Positions 1 to 7,619 of a DNA stretch of 14,578 nucleotides are shown piece by piece. A model generated the notes under the pieces. It was given only the letters and a program-made list of their open reading frames with translations, did not search any database and was not told the origin of the DNA. Each line of letters begins with the position of its first letter. Within the stretch, counting starts at the first letter, position 1. A program made the translations under genes and the position numbers. This DNA comes from JAEUSI01 sp036782915 (GTDB lineage: Bacteria; Bacteroidota; Ignavibacteria; Tepidaquicellales; Tepidaquicellaceae), in the NCBI GenBank assembly GCA_036782915.1, contig DAIPYE010000072.1:1-14578 (forward strand), read 5' to 3'.

Positions 1-1500
1 GGAGAAAGCTCAACCTCGACTACGGGAAAAGATTTCAGGACGGTCAAATATAATTCCGCAGGAGCGCAGCAATGGGCTGCAAGATGCAACAGCGCGGGTT
101 CACAGGAAGATGAAGTAAAAGGAATTACCGTTGACGCTTCGGGAAATGTATATGTTACGGGAGTAAATAATACCGGAGTCCAGATGACAGTCAAATATAA
201 TTCCGCAGGAGCGCAGCAATGGTTAAAAGAGCTGGGTGTCCCGGTTGGAAGTCCGGCAGGTCCGGGAAGAGGAAAAAGCCCTATAGATGTGGATGCGTCG
301 GGAAATATTTATGTCGGAGGATCCCGACGTTTTGGCAGCGGACAAAATTCCAGTTATCTGCTGACAAAGTATAATTCAAACGGAGATTCAGTCTGGACGA
401 GAACATATAAAGGAACTCATTTTCTTGCGGGATTGGGAAGCGGGATTGTCTGTATAAAGGTTGACGGAAATTTTATTTATGTAACGGGGAAAAGTTTTGA
501 TATGAATCCGGATTTAACTTTAGCAACAACAATTAAATATGATCTGGGAGGAGTTGTACAATGGTTGAGAAAAGATACACTGATAAACGGAAGCGATGAA
601 GTTGTCGGAATGGAGATTGATCCTTCAGGAAATGTTATCGTTACCTGCAACTATGCTTTCGATATTATTACATTCAAATATAATACAGCAGGTGCAAGGT
701 TATGGAAAAAATCATATACGGGAATTGCCGGTGATTATTATGATCAGGTTACCGGACTTTCAGTTGATCCTTCGGGAAACATATATCTGACAGGAGTCAG
801 CGCAAGAACAACAGCCGGCGGCGGCGAAGATTTTCTTACTTTGAAATATGACCCGTCGGGAAATCTGCTCTGGGACAGATTCCATAACGGTACTTTTGGC
901 GACGGTGATTATTCAAAAGGAATTACTGCAGATGCATCCGGAAATGTTTATATAACAGGAATGTCTTTTGAAACCGGTTTTAATTTCGATTACACGACAA
1001 TTAAATATGACACTGACGGAACTGAGAAATGGAAAATCAGATATGACGGCGGCTTTACAAACCGCAGGGATGAACCGATTGCATTAGCATTGGATCCAGT
1101 AGGAAATGTAATTGTAACAGGAATATCAAGCAGGGGAACAAATTTTGAAGATTATGCAACAATAAAATATTCACAGACAGTTGGTGTAAATCAAATCTCA
1201 TCTAACACGCCGGAAAGATTTTCATTATCACAAAATTATCCGAATCCTTTCAATCCGTCTACGAATTTGGAATTTGGAATTTCGAATTTGGGATTTGTAT
1301 CTTTGAAAGTATATAACTCATTGGGAAATGAAGTAAAAACTTTAGTAAATGAAGTCAAACCTGCGGGAATTTATGAAGTTGAATTTAATGCCGGTGATCT
1401 TCCCAGCGGAGTTTATTTTTATAAGCTTGTGGTGAGCCCGTCGAACTCGCTGACAGCCGGTGAATTCTCAGAGACTAAGAAAATGAACTTGATAAAATAA
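1..1500 (+). CDS. Secreted SBBP-repeat beta-propeller protein with T9SS sorting domain (5' end missing)
   Basis: The frame is open from base 1 to the TAA at 1498-1500, so this is the last 499 codons of a larger gene. The ATG at 184 is internal, because in-frame repeat sequence continues upstream of it. About seven repeats of 48-55 residues are visible. Each has a 'KYNSAGAQQW'-like strand and a 'VDASGNVYVTG'-like strand, the pattern of SBBP (beta-propeller) repeats. A partial repeat ends at 'ATIKY'. The C-terminal ~95 residues (from about residue 401 of the visible part) form a T9SS type A sorting domain with QNYPNPFNPST, LKVYNSLGNEV and a final KKMNLIK. By family knowledge such proteins cross the outer membrane by T9SS and are released or anchored at the surface. 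The ligand or role of the propeller is not evident. The signal peptide must lie outside the window. Repeats 1 and 2 share a 33-base identical stretch, and a 7-base-period array lies inside the sorting domain. Confidence 0.9.
   Translation, partial: GESSTSTTGKDFRTVKYNSAGAQQWAARCNSAGSQEDEVKGITVDASGNVYVTGVNNTGVQMTVKYNSAGAQQWLKELGVPVGSPAGPGRGKSPIDVDASGNIYVGGSRRFGSGQNSSYLLTKYNSNGDSVWTRTYKGTHFLAGLGSGIVCIKVDGNFIYVTGKSFDMNPDLTLATTIKYDLGGVVQWLRKDTLINGSDEVVGMEIDPSGNVIVTCNYAFDIITFKYNTAGARLWKKSYTGIAGDYYDQVTGLSVDPSGNIYLTGVSARTTAGGGEDFLTLKYDPSGNLLWDRFHNGTFGDGDYSKGITADASGNVYITGMSFETGFNFDYTTIKYDTDGTEKWKIRYDGGFTNRRDEPIALALDPVGNVIVTGISSRGTNFEDYATIKYSQTVGVNQISSNTPERFSLSQNYPNPFNPSTNLEFGISNLGFVSLKVYNSLGNEVKTLVNEVKPAGIYEVEFNAGDLPSGVYFYKLVVSPSNSLTAGEFSETKKMNLIK
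43..75 (+). repeat. 33-bp perfect direct repeat, copy 1 (copy 2 at 190-222)
   Basis: The stretch 43-75 is identical to 190-222, at an offset of 147 bases, which is exactly 49 codons or one SBBP repeat. It encodes VKYNSAGAQQW. The identity includes third codon positions, while other repeats in the gene have diverged. This suggests a recent duplication or conversion between adjacent repeats. Confidence 0.9.
190..222 (+). repeat. 33-bp perfect direct repeat, copy 2
   Basis: Second copy of the 33-base identical stretch found at 43-75. It begins two codons after the internal ATG at 184, so that ATG is the end of one repeat rather than a gene start. Confidence 0.9.
1264..1298 (+). repeat. 7-bp-period tandem array inside the T9SS sorting domain
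   Basis: Five consecutive heptamers can be read: aatttgg, aatttgg, aatttcg, aatttgg, gatttgt. They encode the NLEFGISNLGF segment of the sorting domain. The second sorting domain in this window (end of the M14 gene) has no such array yet is the same length here, so no net insertion is visible. Seven is not a multiple of three, so gain or loss of one unit would shift the frame in the export signal. Confidence 0.7.
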
Positions 1501-1504
1501 ATTT

Positions 1505-1575
1505 AACAATTAGCAGTTAGTAGTTAACAGTTAGACAGTTAACAATTAACAATTAATAGTTAACAGTTAACAATT
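1505..1575. repeat. Intergenic heptamer tandem array (consensus aacaRtt), ten units
   Basis: Directly after the stop codon of the propeller gene the sequence reads as ten successive units: aacaatt, agcagtt, agtagtt, aacagtt, agacagtt (8 bases), aacaatt, aacaatt, aatagtt, aacagtt, aacaatt. The array fills most of the gap before the GIY-YIG-like gene. The self-complementary word gttaac recurs at unit junctions. It is a simple-sequence array rather than a CRISPR, as there are no spacers. Confidence 0.85.
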
Positions 1576-1610
1576 CTTTAGTGAAAAGTGTGTGTTAAAA
1601 AAAATATGAA

Positions 1611-1895
1611 ATGCGAAAATCTTTTTTTAATAATAAAACCGGATATTTAATTTATATTGCTGCTAACAAGAAGAGGGAAGTAGTTGTCGGAATTAAACGA
1701 AGCTATGAACTTATCTCTGTTACTGAAAGCAGTCAATATCCGAGACTGGTATATTTTAAAAATTATAAAGAAAAGAAAAACGCTGTTTCAAAAATGAAGA
1801 AACTTGCGGCATACAGTTCAGATAAATTGTTTTCATTTGTGACAGAGCATAATCCTGAATGGCTTAATTTAATACGACTTTTCGATGAAGATTGA
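1611..1895 (+). CDS. GIY-YIG-fold protein lacking catalytic residues (pseudo-nuclease)
   Basis: This 94-residue protein aligns along its length with the small stand-alone GIY-YIG (UPF0213/YhbQ-type) family. It has a first strand GYLIYI (11-16), a second strand VVVGIK (24-29), a third strand RLVYFKNY (45-52), a helix (about 57-68) and the typical ending NPEW (81-84). The catalytic features are gone. The YIG tyrosine is replaced in VVG, the Arg/His-bearing helix after the second strand is missing or shortened, and the position of the metal-binding Glu (REKQ in active members) is Met62 in SKMKK. The fold is therefore likely kept without nuclease activity. No signal peptide is seen, so it is probably cytoplasmic and might bind nucleic acid. 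The ATG at 1611 lacks a clear ribosome binding site. It lies between the heptamer array and the M14 gene, with no obvious functional link to either. Confidence 0.7.
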   Translation: MRKSFFNNKTGYLIYIAANKKREVVVGIKRSYELISVTESSQYPRLVYFKNYKEKKNAVSKMKKLAAYSSDKLFSFVTEHNPEWLNLIRLFDED

Positions 1896-1904
1896 ATTTT
1901 AAAA

Positions 1905-1922
1905 TACAGAAGCAATTCTGTA
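1905..1922 (+). terminator. Small hairpin after the GIY-YIG-like gene
   Basis: A 7-base-pair perfect stem (tacagaa / ttctgta) closes a gcaa tetraloop, starting 9 bases after the stop codon at 1893-1895. There is no uninterrupted T run after it, so a terminator or 3'-end stabilising role is only possible. Confidence 0.4.
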
Positions 1923-2025
1923 ATAATTAATTTTCGGTTTCCTTTGATAATAGATTTTGGAAATTAAATTTCAGATTTTAAAGAGGATTCAATATTTTAT
2001 TAATCTGAATTTTAAAAAGTTAATC

Positions 2026-4473
2026 ATGAGAAGCCAAAATCTGTTTAAATGCAAAAGTTTTGTAATCTGTTCATTGAAATTAATTTTAGTTTTTACATTG
2101 CTCAATACGTTTTGCCAGAATGTATCAGTTTCAAAAAGTCCGGCAGAAGTAATTTCAGGGGAAATGAATCAGCCGAAATTTTCAGAGGTCCGTGTGTATG
2201 CGGAAAATGAAAATGATTTTAAACGAATGACTGAAGTAGGGCTCATCATCGATCATTCTATCAGAAAGTCCGGTAAATATCTCGATGCATGGTTATCTGA
2301 ATATGAAATTGATCTTTTAATTAAATCTGGAGTCCCTTATGAAATATTAACAAATGACTGGGATGAATATTATAACTCTTTGCCGAAAATGACTCCGGGA
2401 GAAATTAATAAGCAGATGAGATCTGCCAGAGAGAAGGATAATGTTTCTCATTCAATATACGGAACAATGGGAGGATACCTGAAATACAGTGAAGTTGTCG
2501 CTAAGCTGGATTCTATGAGACTGGAATATCCGAATTTAATTTCACAAAAATTTTCTATCGGTAATACTTTTCAGGGAAGGTCAATGTGGGCTGTAAGAGT
2601 GACTAAAAATCCTGATGCACCGACGGGAAGACCTGAAGTGTTTTACAATGCGCTCATTCATGCCCGTGAACCCGAGAGCATGGAGACGCAGATGTATTAT
2701 TTTTACTGGCTGCTGGAAAATTACGGAACTGATCCGCTGGCTACATACATTTTAAACAACCGTGAAATATACTGGATGCCGGTATTTAATCCTGACGGAT
2801 ATGTTTACAATGAAACTACAAATCCTAACGGCGGGGGAATGTGGAGATGCAACAGACGCGGAAACGGAAGCTGCGGATGGGTTGATCTTAACAGAAACTT
2901 CGGAATTTACCAGTACTGGAATTCTCCAAACGGAGGATCAAGCACTGATTCCTGTGCTGGAGGTCAGAGTACTTACAGAGGAACTTCACCTTTTTCTGAG
3001 ATTGAAACCCGGAATGTAATGAATTTTGTAAATTCAAGAAATTTCAACTCAGCTTTTAACGCGCATACTTACGGAAATTATCTTATAAAACCATGGGATT
3101 ATATAGACCCGCAGCCGACACCTGACGACAGTAAGTTCAATCAGTATCTGAATGATATGAAAGAAAAAAGCAATTACACTGCCGGATTCCCTTCGGAAAC
3201 GGTCGGTTATTTTGTAAGAGGGGGAACCAGTGACTGGTTTTATAATGATTCTGCACATGCAGGTCATAATATTTTCAGTATTTTACCTGAAACAGGTCCG
3301 AGTTTCTGGCCGCCTCAAAATCAAATATTACCGCTTGCTCAGAATATGCTTTTTTCAAATCAGTATATTGCTCTGATTGCTGGACCTTTTGTAAATCCTG
3401 TTTCACAGAAATTTAATCAGGCTACATATAATGCCGGACAAAGCGGTAATTTCAAAGTTGTTTTCAGAAATAAAGGATTATTGAATGCTTCAAACGTTAA
3501 AATTATTCTTACACCAGTCAGCCTAAATCTCAATGTTCCGACTCAGCAGTTTACTTATTCAGCATTAAATTCTTTTGCAACAGACAGTTGTGTATTTGAT
3601 TTTACAATCGGAGGAAACGTTCCTATAAATACTGCACTTGCAGCAGATCTGAGAATTGTCATGGATACAGCTACAATATATTATCAACGTGTCAACGTTC
3701 TTGTGGGAACCGGTAATGTAGCTTTAGGTGATAATGCAGAAGGTACATTCAGTAACTGGACGACTAATCTCAACTGGGGAATTACTACATCACAGTCAAA
3801 CTCACCGACACATTCTTTTACCGACAGTCCGACCGGTCAGTATACAAATAATGCAAACAATTCCATGACACTTGCGAATGCTCTGAATGTAAATTCATCT
3901 ACTTTAATAATTCTAAACTTTTTCCATAAATATTCTACCGAGCAGGGTTATGATTTCTGTAATCTTGAAGTTTCAAATGCAATTGATACATCATGGCAGA
4001 CAATCAGATCATACAGCGGAGTTCTTTCTGCCTGGACTTCGGAATTATTTAACATTTCCGATTATGTAAGCAGCGCTACGCAGATTAAATTCAGATTCAG
4101 ATTATCAAGCGATCAGGGACTTACGGACGACGGCTGGTATGTGGATGACTTAAAAATTATAACATACAATGTCGGACCTGTCGGAATAAATTCTGAAAAC
4201 CAGTTTGCTGAGACATATTCTCTGAAACAGAATTATCCGAATCCGTTCAATCCGTCAACTGAGATCAGATACAGTATTGCTGTTAACAGTTTTGTAGAGC
4301 TGAAAATTTATGATATACTTGGAAATGAAGTTAAAACTTTAATAAATCAGAAACAAAATGCAGGTAAGTATTCTTTTGAATTTGACGGAAGTAATTTTTC
4401 AAGCGGAACATACTTTTACAGGATCAGAGCAGGTGATTTTATGGAAACGAGATCGATGATCCTTTTAAAGTAA
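2026..4473 (+). CDS. Secreted M14 zinc carboxypeptidase with T9SS sorting domain
   Basis: This 815-residue protein is read from the ATG at 2026. A TTG at 1957 would add 23 residues in front of the signal peptide and is less likely. Residues 1-31 form a signal peptide (basic start, then ICSLKLILVFTLLNTF). Residues ~50-120 look like an N-terminal pro-region. The M14 domain (~140-450) has all key residues: zinc ligands His212 and Glu215 in HARE and His347 in AHTYG, substrate arginines Arg274 in MWRCNRR and Asn289-Arg290 in DLNRNF, and general base Glu422 in LPETGP. A CARDB-like region (~455-560) and a jelly-roll/MAM-like domain ending in DDGWYVDDLKI (~568-713) follow. The last ~85 residues are a T9SS type A sorting domain (QNYPNPFNPSTE). 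By family knowledge it removes C-terminal residues from peptides outside the cell or at its surface, for nutrition or protein turnover. The side-chain preference cannot be read with confidence. It is complete, with a strong hairpin 44 bases downstream. Confidence 0.93.
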   Translation: MRSQNLFKCKSFVICSLKLILVFTLLNTFCQNVSVSKSPAEVISGEMNQPKFSEVRVYAENENDFKRMTEVGLIIDHSIRKSGKYLDAWLSEYEIDLLIKSGVPYEILTNDWDEYYNSLPKMTPGEINKQMRSAREKDNVSHSIYGTMGGYLKYSEVVAKLDSMRLEYPNLISQKFSIGNTFQGRSMWAVRVTKNPDAPTGRPEVFYNALIHAREPESMETQMYYFYWLLENYGTDPLATYILNNREIYWMPVFNPDGYVYNETTNPNGGGMWRCNRRGNGSCGWVDLNRNFGIYQYWNSPNGGSSTDSCAGGQSTYRGTSPFSEIETRNVMNFVNSRNFNSAFNAHTYGNYLIKPWDYIDPQPTPDDSKFNQYLNDMKEKSNYTAGFPSETVGYFVRGGTSDWFYNDSAHAGHNIFSILPETGPSFWPPQNQILPLAQNMLFSNQYIALIAGPFVNPVSQKFNQATYNAGQSGNFKVVFRNKGLLNASNVKIILTPVSLNLNVPTQQFTYSALNSFATDSCVFDFTIGGNVPINTALAADLRIVMDTATIYYQRVNVLVGTGNVALGDNAEGTFSNWTTNLNWGITTSQSNSPTHSFTDSPTGQYTNNANNSMTLANALNVNSSTLIILNFFHKYSTEQGYDFCNLEVSNAIDTSWQTIRSYSGVLSAWTSELFNISDYVSSATQIKFRFRLSSDQGLTDDGWYVDDLKIITYNVGPVGINSENQFAETYSLKQNYPNPFNPSTEIRYSIAVNSFVELKIYDILGNEVKTLINQKQNAGKYSFEFDGSNFSSGTYFYRIRAGDFMETRSMILLK

Positions 4474-4517
4474 TGAACGACGAGTAGGTATTCGAATTAT
4501 TTCAATTAAAATAAGTA

Positions 4518-4545
4518 AAACAGTCCGGTTTTTGCCGGACTGTTT
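4518..4545. terminator. Bidirectional terminator hairpin between convergent M14 and katG genes
   Basis: A perfect 11-base-pair stem (aaacagtccgg / ccggactgttt) closes a 6-base loop of five T and one G. The GC core flanked by A on one side and T on the other suits termination from both directions. It lies 44 bases after the M14 stop and 52 bases beyond the katG stop, the only place where two genes converge in this window. Confidence 0.85.
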
Positions 4546-4597
4546 GCTGTATAAGAGATATATTAAATTAAGTTTAGCTACAATATTTAATGAAGCA

Positions 4598-6778
4598 TCA
4601 TTTCAAATCAAATCGGTCAGCGTTCATTACTTTCACCCAGGCAGAAACAAAATCCTTTACAAATTTTTCCTTATTGTCATCCTGTGCATATACTTCAGCA
4701 TAAGCCCTGAGAATAGAATTTGAACCAAAAACCAGATCTACACGAGTTGCTGTCCATTTGGTTACACCAGTTTTCCTGTCAACGATATTAAATAAATTAT
4801 CTGAAACAGGCTTCCATGAATATTTCATATCCGTTAGATTTGTAAAAAAATCATTGCTGAGAACACCTTCTTTGTCTGTAAATACACCGTGCTTTGTTCC
4901 GCCGTAGTTGGTACCTAAAACCCTCATACCTCCGATTAATACTGTCATTTCCGGAGCTGTTAATCCAAGAAGCTGGGTTTTGTCAAGCATTAGTTCTTCA
5001 GGTTTTACAGAATAATCTTTTTTTAACCAGTTTCTGTAGCCATCGTGAACAGGTTCTAATACTGCAAACGATTCCGCATCTGTCATTTCATCTGAAGCAT
5101 CACCGCGTCCCGCGCTAAAAGGTACTTTAATGTTTACGCCTGCTTCCTGTGCTGCTTTTTCAATTGCTGCGCTTCCGCCTAAAACAATCAGATCTGCAAT
5201 GCTGACTTTTTTATCTAAGCCGGATTGAATTGATTCCAGAACTTTCAAAACTTTCTGTAATCGCTCAGGTTCGTTACCCTCCCAGTCTTTCTGAGGTGCT
5301 AAACGAATCCGCGCTCCGTTTGCTCCGCCTCTGAAGTCTGAGCCTCTGTAAGTTCTCGCGCTGTCCCACGCTGTATTAATGAGTTCAGTTCTCGTCAAAC
5401 CGCTGTTTAAAAGTTTAGTTTTTAAGTCTTCAATTTCTGCTTCAGATAAAATGTAATCGACCGAAGGAACCCTGTCCTGCCAGATCAGATCTTCAACTGG
5501 TGCATCTGCACCAAGGTATCGGCTTTTTGGACCCAGATCCCGATGTGTTAATTTGAACCATGCTCTGATAAAAACCTTTGTGAAATAATCCGGGTCTTTA
5601 TAAAAGCGTTCCGATATTTTGCGATATTCAGGATCCATTTTCATTGCCATGTCTGCATCTGTCATAACAGGATTATTACGTTTGCCGGGGATAAATGCAT
5701 CTAAAGGTTTGTCCTCCTCCTTTATATTAAGAGGTTCCCACTGGTTTGCGCCTGCCGGGCTTTTTTTGAGTTCCCATTCGTGATTTAATAACAAATGAAA
5801 ATAACCATGATCCCACTTTGTCGGATTGGTAGTCCATGCACCTTCGAGTCCGCTTGTAACTGTATCTTCAGCATTACCTTTTCTTTTTGGATTAATCCAT
5901 CCAAAACCCTGATCATTTATATTTGCGCCTTCAGGACTTTCGCCTAAAAGTTTAGCATCTCCGTTTCCATGCGCCTTACCAACAGTGTGTCCACCGGCTG
6001 TTAAAGCAACAGTTTCTTCATCATTCATTGCCATTCGTTTGAAAGTATTACGAACATCCTGAGCTGTTCTCAGCGGATCAGGATTTCCGTCCACTCCTTC
6101 AGGGTTCACATAGATCAATCCCATCTGGACTGCGGCTAAGGGATTTTCCAGAGACTCGCGATCCGTATCTCTTGTATAACGGTTCTTTGTTGCTGCAAGC
6201 CATTCCTTCTCTTTTCCCCAGTTGATATCATTTTCCGGATGCCAAATATCTTCACGTCCTCCGGCAAAGCCGAAAGTTTTAAGACCCATAGATTCGTAAG
6301 CCATATTCCCGGCTAATATAAAAAGATCTGCCCAAGAAATTTTATTTCCGTATTTTTTCTTGATCGGCCATAACAATCTGCGTGCTTTATCTAAATTAGC
6401 ATTGTCCGGCCAGCTGTTCAGAGGAGCGAATCGCTGATTTCCTGTATTGCTTCCGCCGCGACCGTCTGCAATGCGGTATGTTCCTGCCGAATGCCATGCC
6501 ATACGGATCATCAAACCTCCGTAATGACCCCAGTCTGCCGGCCACCAGTCCTGACTTTCAGTCATAAATGCTTTTAAATCATTTTTCAATGCTTCAAGAT
6601 CCAGTTTTCTAAATTCTTCCTTATAATTGAAATCATTTCCCAGCGGATTGGTTTTTGAATCCTGCTGGTGTAAAATATCCAGGTTAAGCGCTTTCGGCCA
6701 CCATTCCATAATAGAATTACCTGCTTCTGTGTTAGACCCGTTCATTACCGGGCATTTTCCATTTTTTGAATTGTCCAT
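4598..6778 (-). CDS. katG: Catalase-peroxidase KatG
   Basis: This 726-residue haem enzyme of normal family length detoxifies hydrogen peroxide by catalase and peroxidase reactions. The N-terminal haem domain has the distal triad Arg92-Trp95-His96 (RMAWHSAGTYR) and the proximal His264 (TAGGHTVGKAHG). Tyr223 (LIYVNPEG) and Met249 (FKRMA) complete the Met-Tyr-Trp crosslink that gives KatG its catalase activity. With Mycobacterium KatG as reference these are Trp107, Tyr229 and Met255. Ser309 and Trp315 in TSGLEGAW match Ser315 and Trp321. Arg413 in HRDLGP matches the mobile Arg418. The haem-free C-terminal domain is present and ends in ADRFDLK. There is no signal peptide, so it is cytoplasmic. 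The ATG at 6778 has no Shine-Dalgarno sequence but gives the usual N-terminus (KCPVMNG). No oxyR, perR or fur gene is beside it, and 795 gene-poor bases lie upstream, so it is probably transcribed alone. Confidence 0.98.
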   Translation of the reverse strand: MDNSKNGKCPVMNGSNTEAGNSIMEWWPKALNLDILHQQDSKTNPLGNDFNYKEEFRKLDLEALKNDLKAFMTESQDWWPADWGHYGGLMIRMAWHSAGTYRIADGRGGSNTGNQRFAPLNSWPDNANLDKARRLLWPIKKKYGNKISWADLFILAGNMAYESMGLKTFGFAGGREDIWHPENDINWGKEKEWLAATKNRYTRDTDRESLENPLAAVQMGLIYVNPEGVDGNPDPLRTAQDVRNTFKRMAMNDEETVALTAGGHTVGKAHGNGDAKLLGESPEGANINDQGFGWINPKRKGNAEDTVTSGLEGAWTTNPTKWDHGYFHLLLNHEWELKKSPAGANQWEPLNIKEEDKPLDAFIPGKRNNPVMTDADMAMKMDPEYRKISERFYKDPDYFTKVFIRAWFKLTHRDLGPKSRYLGADAPVEDLIWQDRVPSVDYILSEAEIEDLKTKLLNSGLTRTELINTAWDSARTYRGSDFRGGANGARIRLAPQKDWEGNEPERLQKVLKVLESIQSGLDKKVSIADLIVLGGSAAIEKAAQEAGVNIKVPFSAGRGDASDEMTDAESFAVLEPVHDGYRNWLKKDYSVKPEELMLDKTQLLGLTAPEMTVLIGGMRVLGTNYGGTKHGVFTDKEGVLSNDFFTNLTDMKYSWKPVSDNLFNIVDRKTGVTKWTATRVDLVFGSNSILRAYAEVYAQDDNKEKFVKDFVSAWVKVMNADRFDLK

Positions 6779-6810
6779 AGTATATTTTTATTTGAGTGTA
6801 AACATAAAAT

Positions 6811-6839
6811 AAATTATTTGACTTTATGATTCAATTCAA
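6811..6839 (-). promoter_or_regulatory. Candidate katG promoter
   Basis: On the minus strand the sequence reads TTGAAT, 17 bases, TAATTT, ending 32 bases before the katG start codon. Spacing and position suit a housekeeping promoter. The region is AT-rich, however, so such matches arise by chance, and no clear Bacteroidota-type TTTG / TAnnTTTG pair or PerR-like palindrome was found. Confidence 0.2.
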
Positions 6840-7091
6840 TGCTGATTACGGATTGCAGATTTGAGCAAATTCCGGCTAATAAATTTTGAGAATGATCTAA
6901 TGATAGAAAACAGGAAACATTTTAAATAAAAATTGGCAAGAGGAATCAAACCTTAAAAAGGTATTTCAAACATTTCTAACTTCACATTTTGGCCACTTGG
7001 CGGTATTTGATTCAATAATGTCAAATTTTAGAAAGTATAAATTATTGAAGAATTTTGATGTTTTATTTAAATTAATTTTAATAATACTGTA

Positions 7092-7135
7092 TGTGCCACA
7101 TCTTGAGGTGTGCCACATCTTAAAAAATGTGGCAC
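7092..7135. repeat. Direct plus inverted repeat unit forming a hairpin
   Basis: The 13-base word tgtgccacatctt occurs twice (7092-7104 and 7109-7121). The inverse atgtggcac follows at 7127-7135. The second copy and the inverse form a perfect 9-base-pair stem (7110-7118 with 7127-7135) around an A-rich 8-base loop, and the first copy could pair with it instead. The GC-rich stem stands out from its AT-rich surroundings. It may be a dispersed repetitive element or a terminator. Confidence 0.6.
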
Positions 7136-7465
7136 GAGTTGTCTTTTGTAAATTCAAATAATCATTAATTTCTAAATTTTTTGATATTCTTACAAAAATA
7201 AAGCAATTACCCAAATAAGATTCCGGTTTTTCCATATCCAAATTAAGTTTTTGAAACTACTTTCCTTTTATTCACATTTTAAAATTATTTTAAAATCTCA
7301 ACTTCTAAAATGCAAAATCCTGTATAACATTAAAAATTAATTTGACAATGGTTTTTTTATTTACTTTGAAATTGTTTTAAACATATTAATGAAAAATGTT
7401 TTTAAAAGTAGTTATACAAGTTTCCTGTAATTTGATTTTTTAACTTTTCAAAATGATTTTGACTG

Positions 7466-7619
7466 ATGTCAGATATAGATAAACGGGAGGTATTTATCAA
7501 AAAAGTATATGAAGAGAACTTAAAATGAAATTCTCAAAACATTTAATCAGGCTAGTAAGAAAGTTACAATTGCTCAGCTTCCGATGGTTCCTGTCCTGAC
7601 TTTCCCTGAACGTTTGTAA
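7466..7619 (+). pseudogene. Possible remnant of a small gene with a frameshift
   Basis: An ATG at 7466 opens 20 codons with a hydrophilic, protein-like composition (MSDIDKREVFIKKVYEENLK) ending at TGA 7526-7528. Skipping the single T at 7526 joins it to a second open stretch beginning EILKTFNQASKKVTIAQLP, which runs to a TAA at 7617-7619. The second stretch runs into the 3' end of the DHFR-like gene on the other strand (from 7574), so its tail is antisense. I recognise no family. It could be a decayed gene start or chance. Confidence 0.2.

Larger units (their letters stand above)
6779..7573. other. 795-bp gene-poor, very AT-rich intergenic region
   Basis: This is the only gap above 300 bases. 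It separates katG from the DHFR-like gene, both on the minus strand. It holds the possible katG promoter (6811-6839), a repeated hairpin unit (7092-7135) and a possible decayed reading frame (7466-7619, which runs into the next gene on the other strand). A 91-codon minus-strand ORF at 6966-7241 crosses the hairpin repeat. It has a low-complexity composition and resembles no family I know, so I do not call it a gene. I see no tRNA, riboswitch or insertion-sequence end here. Confidence 0.6.

Noticed and set aside
184..1500. ATG at 184 as the start of the propeller gene
   Set aside because: The same frame is open back to base 1 and encodes another full SBBP repeat, so this Met is internal and there is no signal peptide after it.
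1505..1575. CRISPR array
   Set aside because: The units are 7 bases, contiguous and without spacers, and no cas genes are in the window.
1957..2025. TTG at 1957 as start of the M14 carboxypeptidase
   Set aside because: The extra 23 residues precede a typical signal peptide that begins at the ATG at 2026.
1..4473. A T9SS machinery or peptide-utilisation operon
   Set aside because: Only two cargo proteins are present. No por/gld/spr secretion components, transporter or regulator genes are seen.
4894..5118. Plus-strand ORF inside katG
   Set aside because: It is fully antisense to conserved KatG sequence and has no independent support.
6966..7241. 91-codon minus-strand ORF upstream of katG
   Set aside because: It runs through the hairpin repeat, has AT-driven residue composition and matches no family I know.
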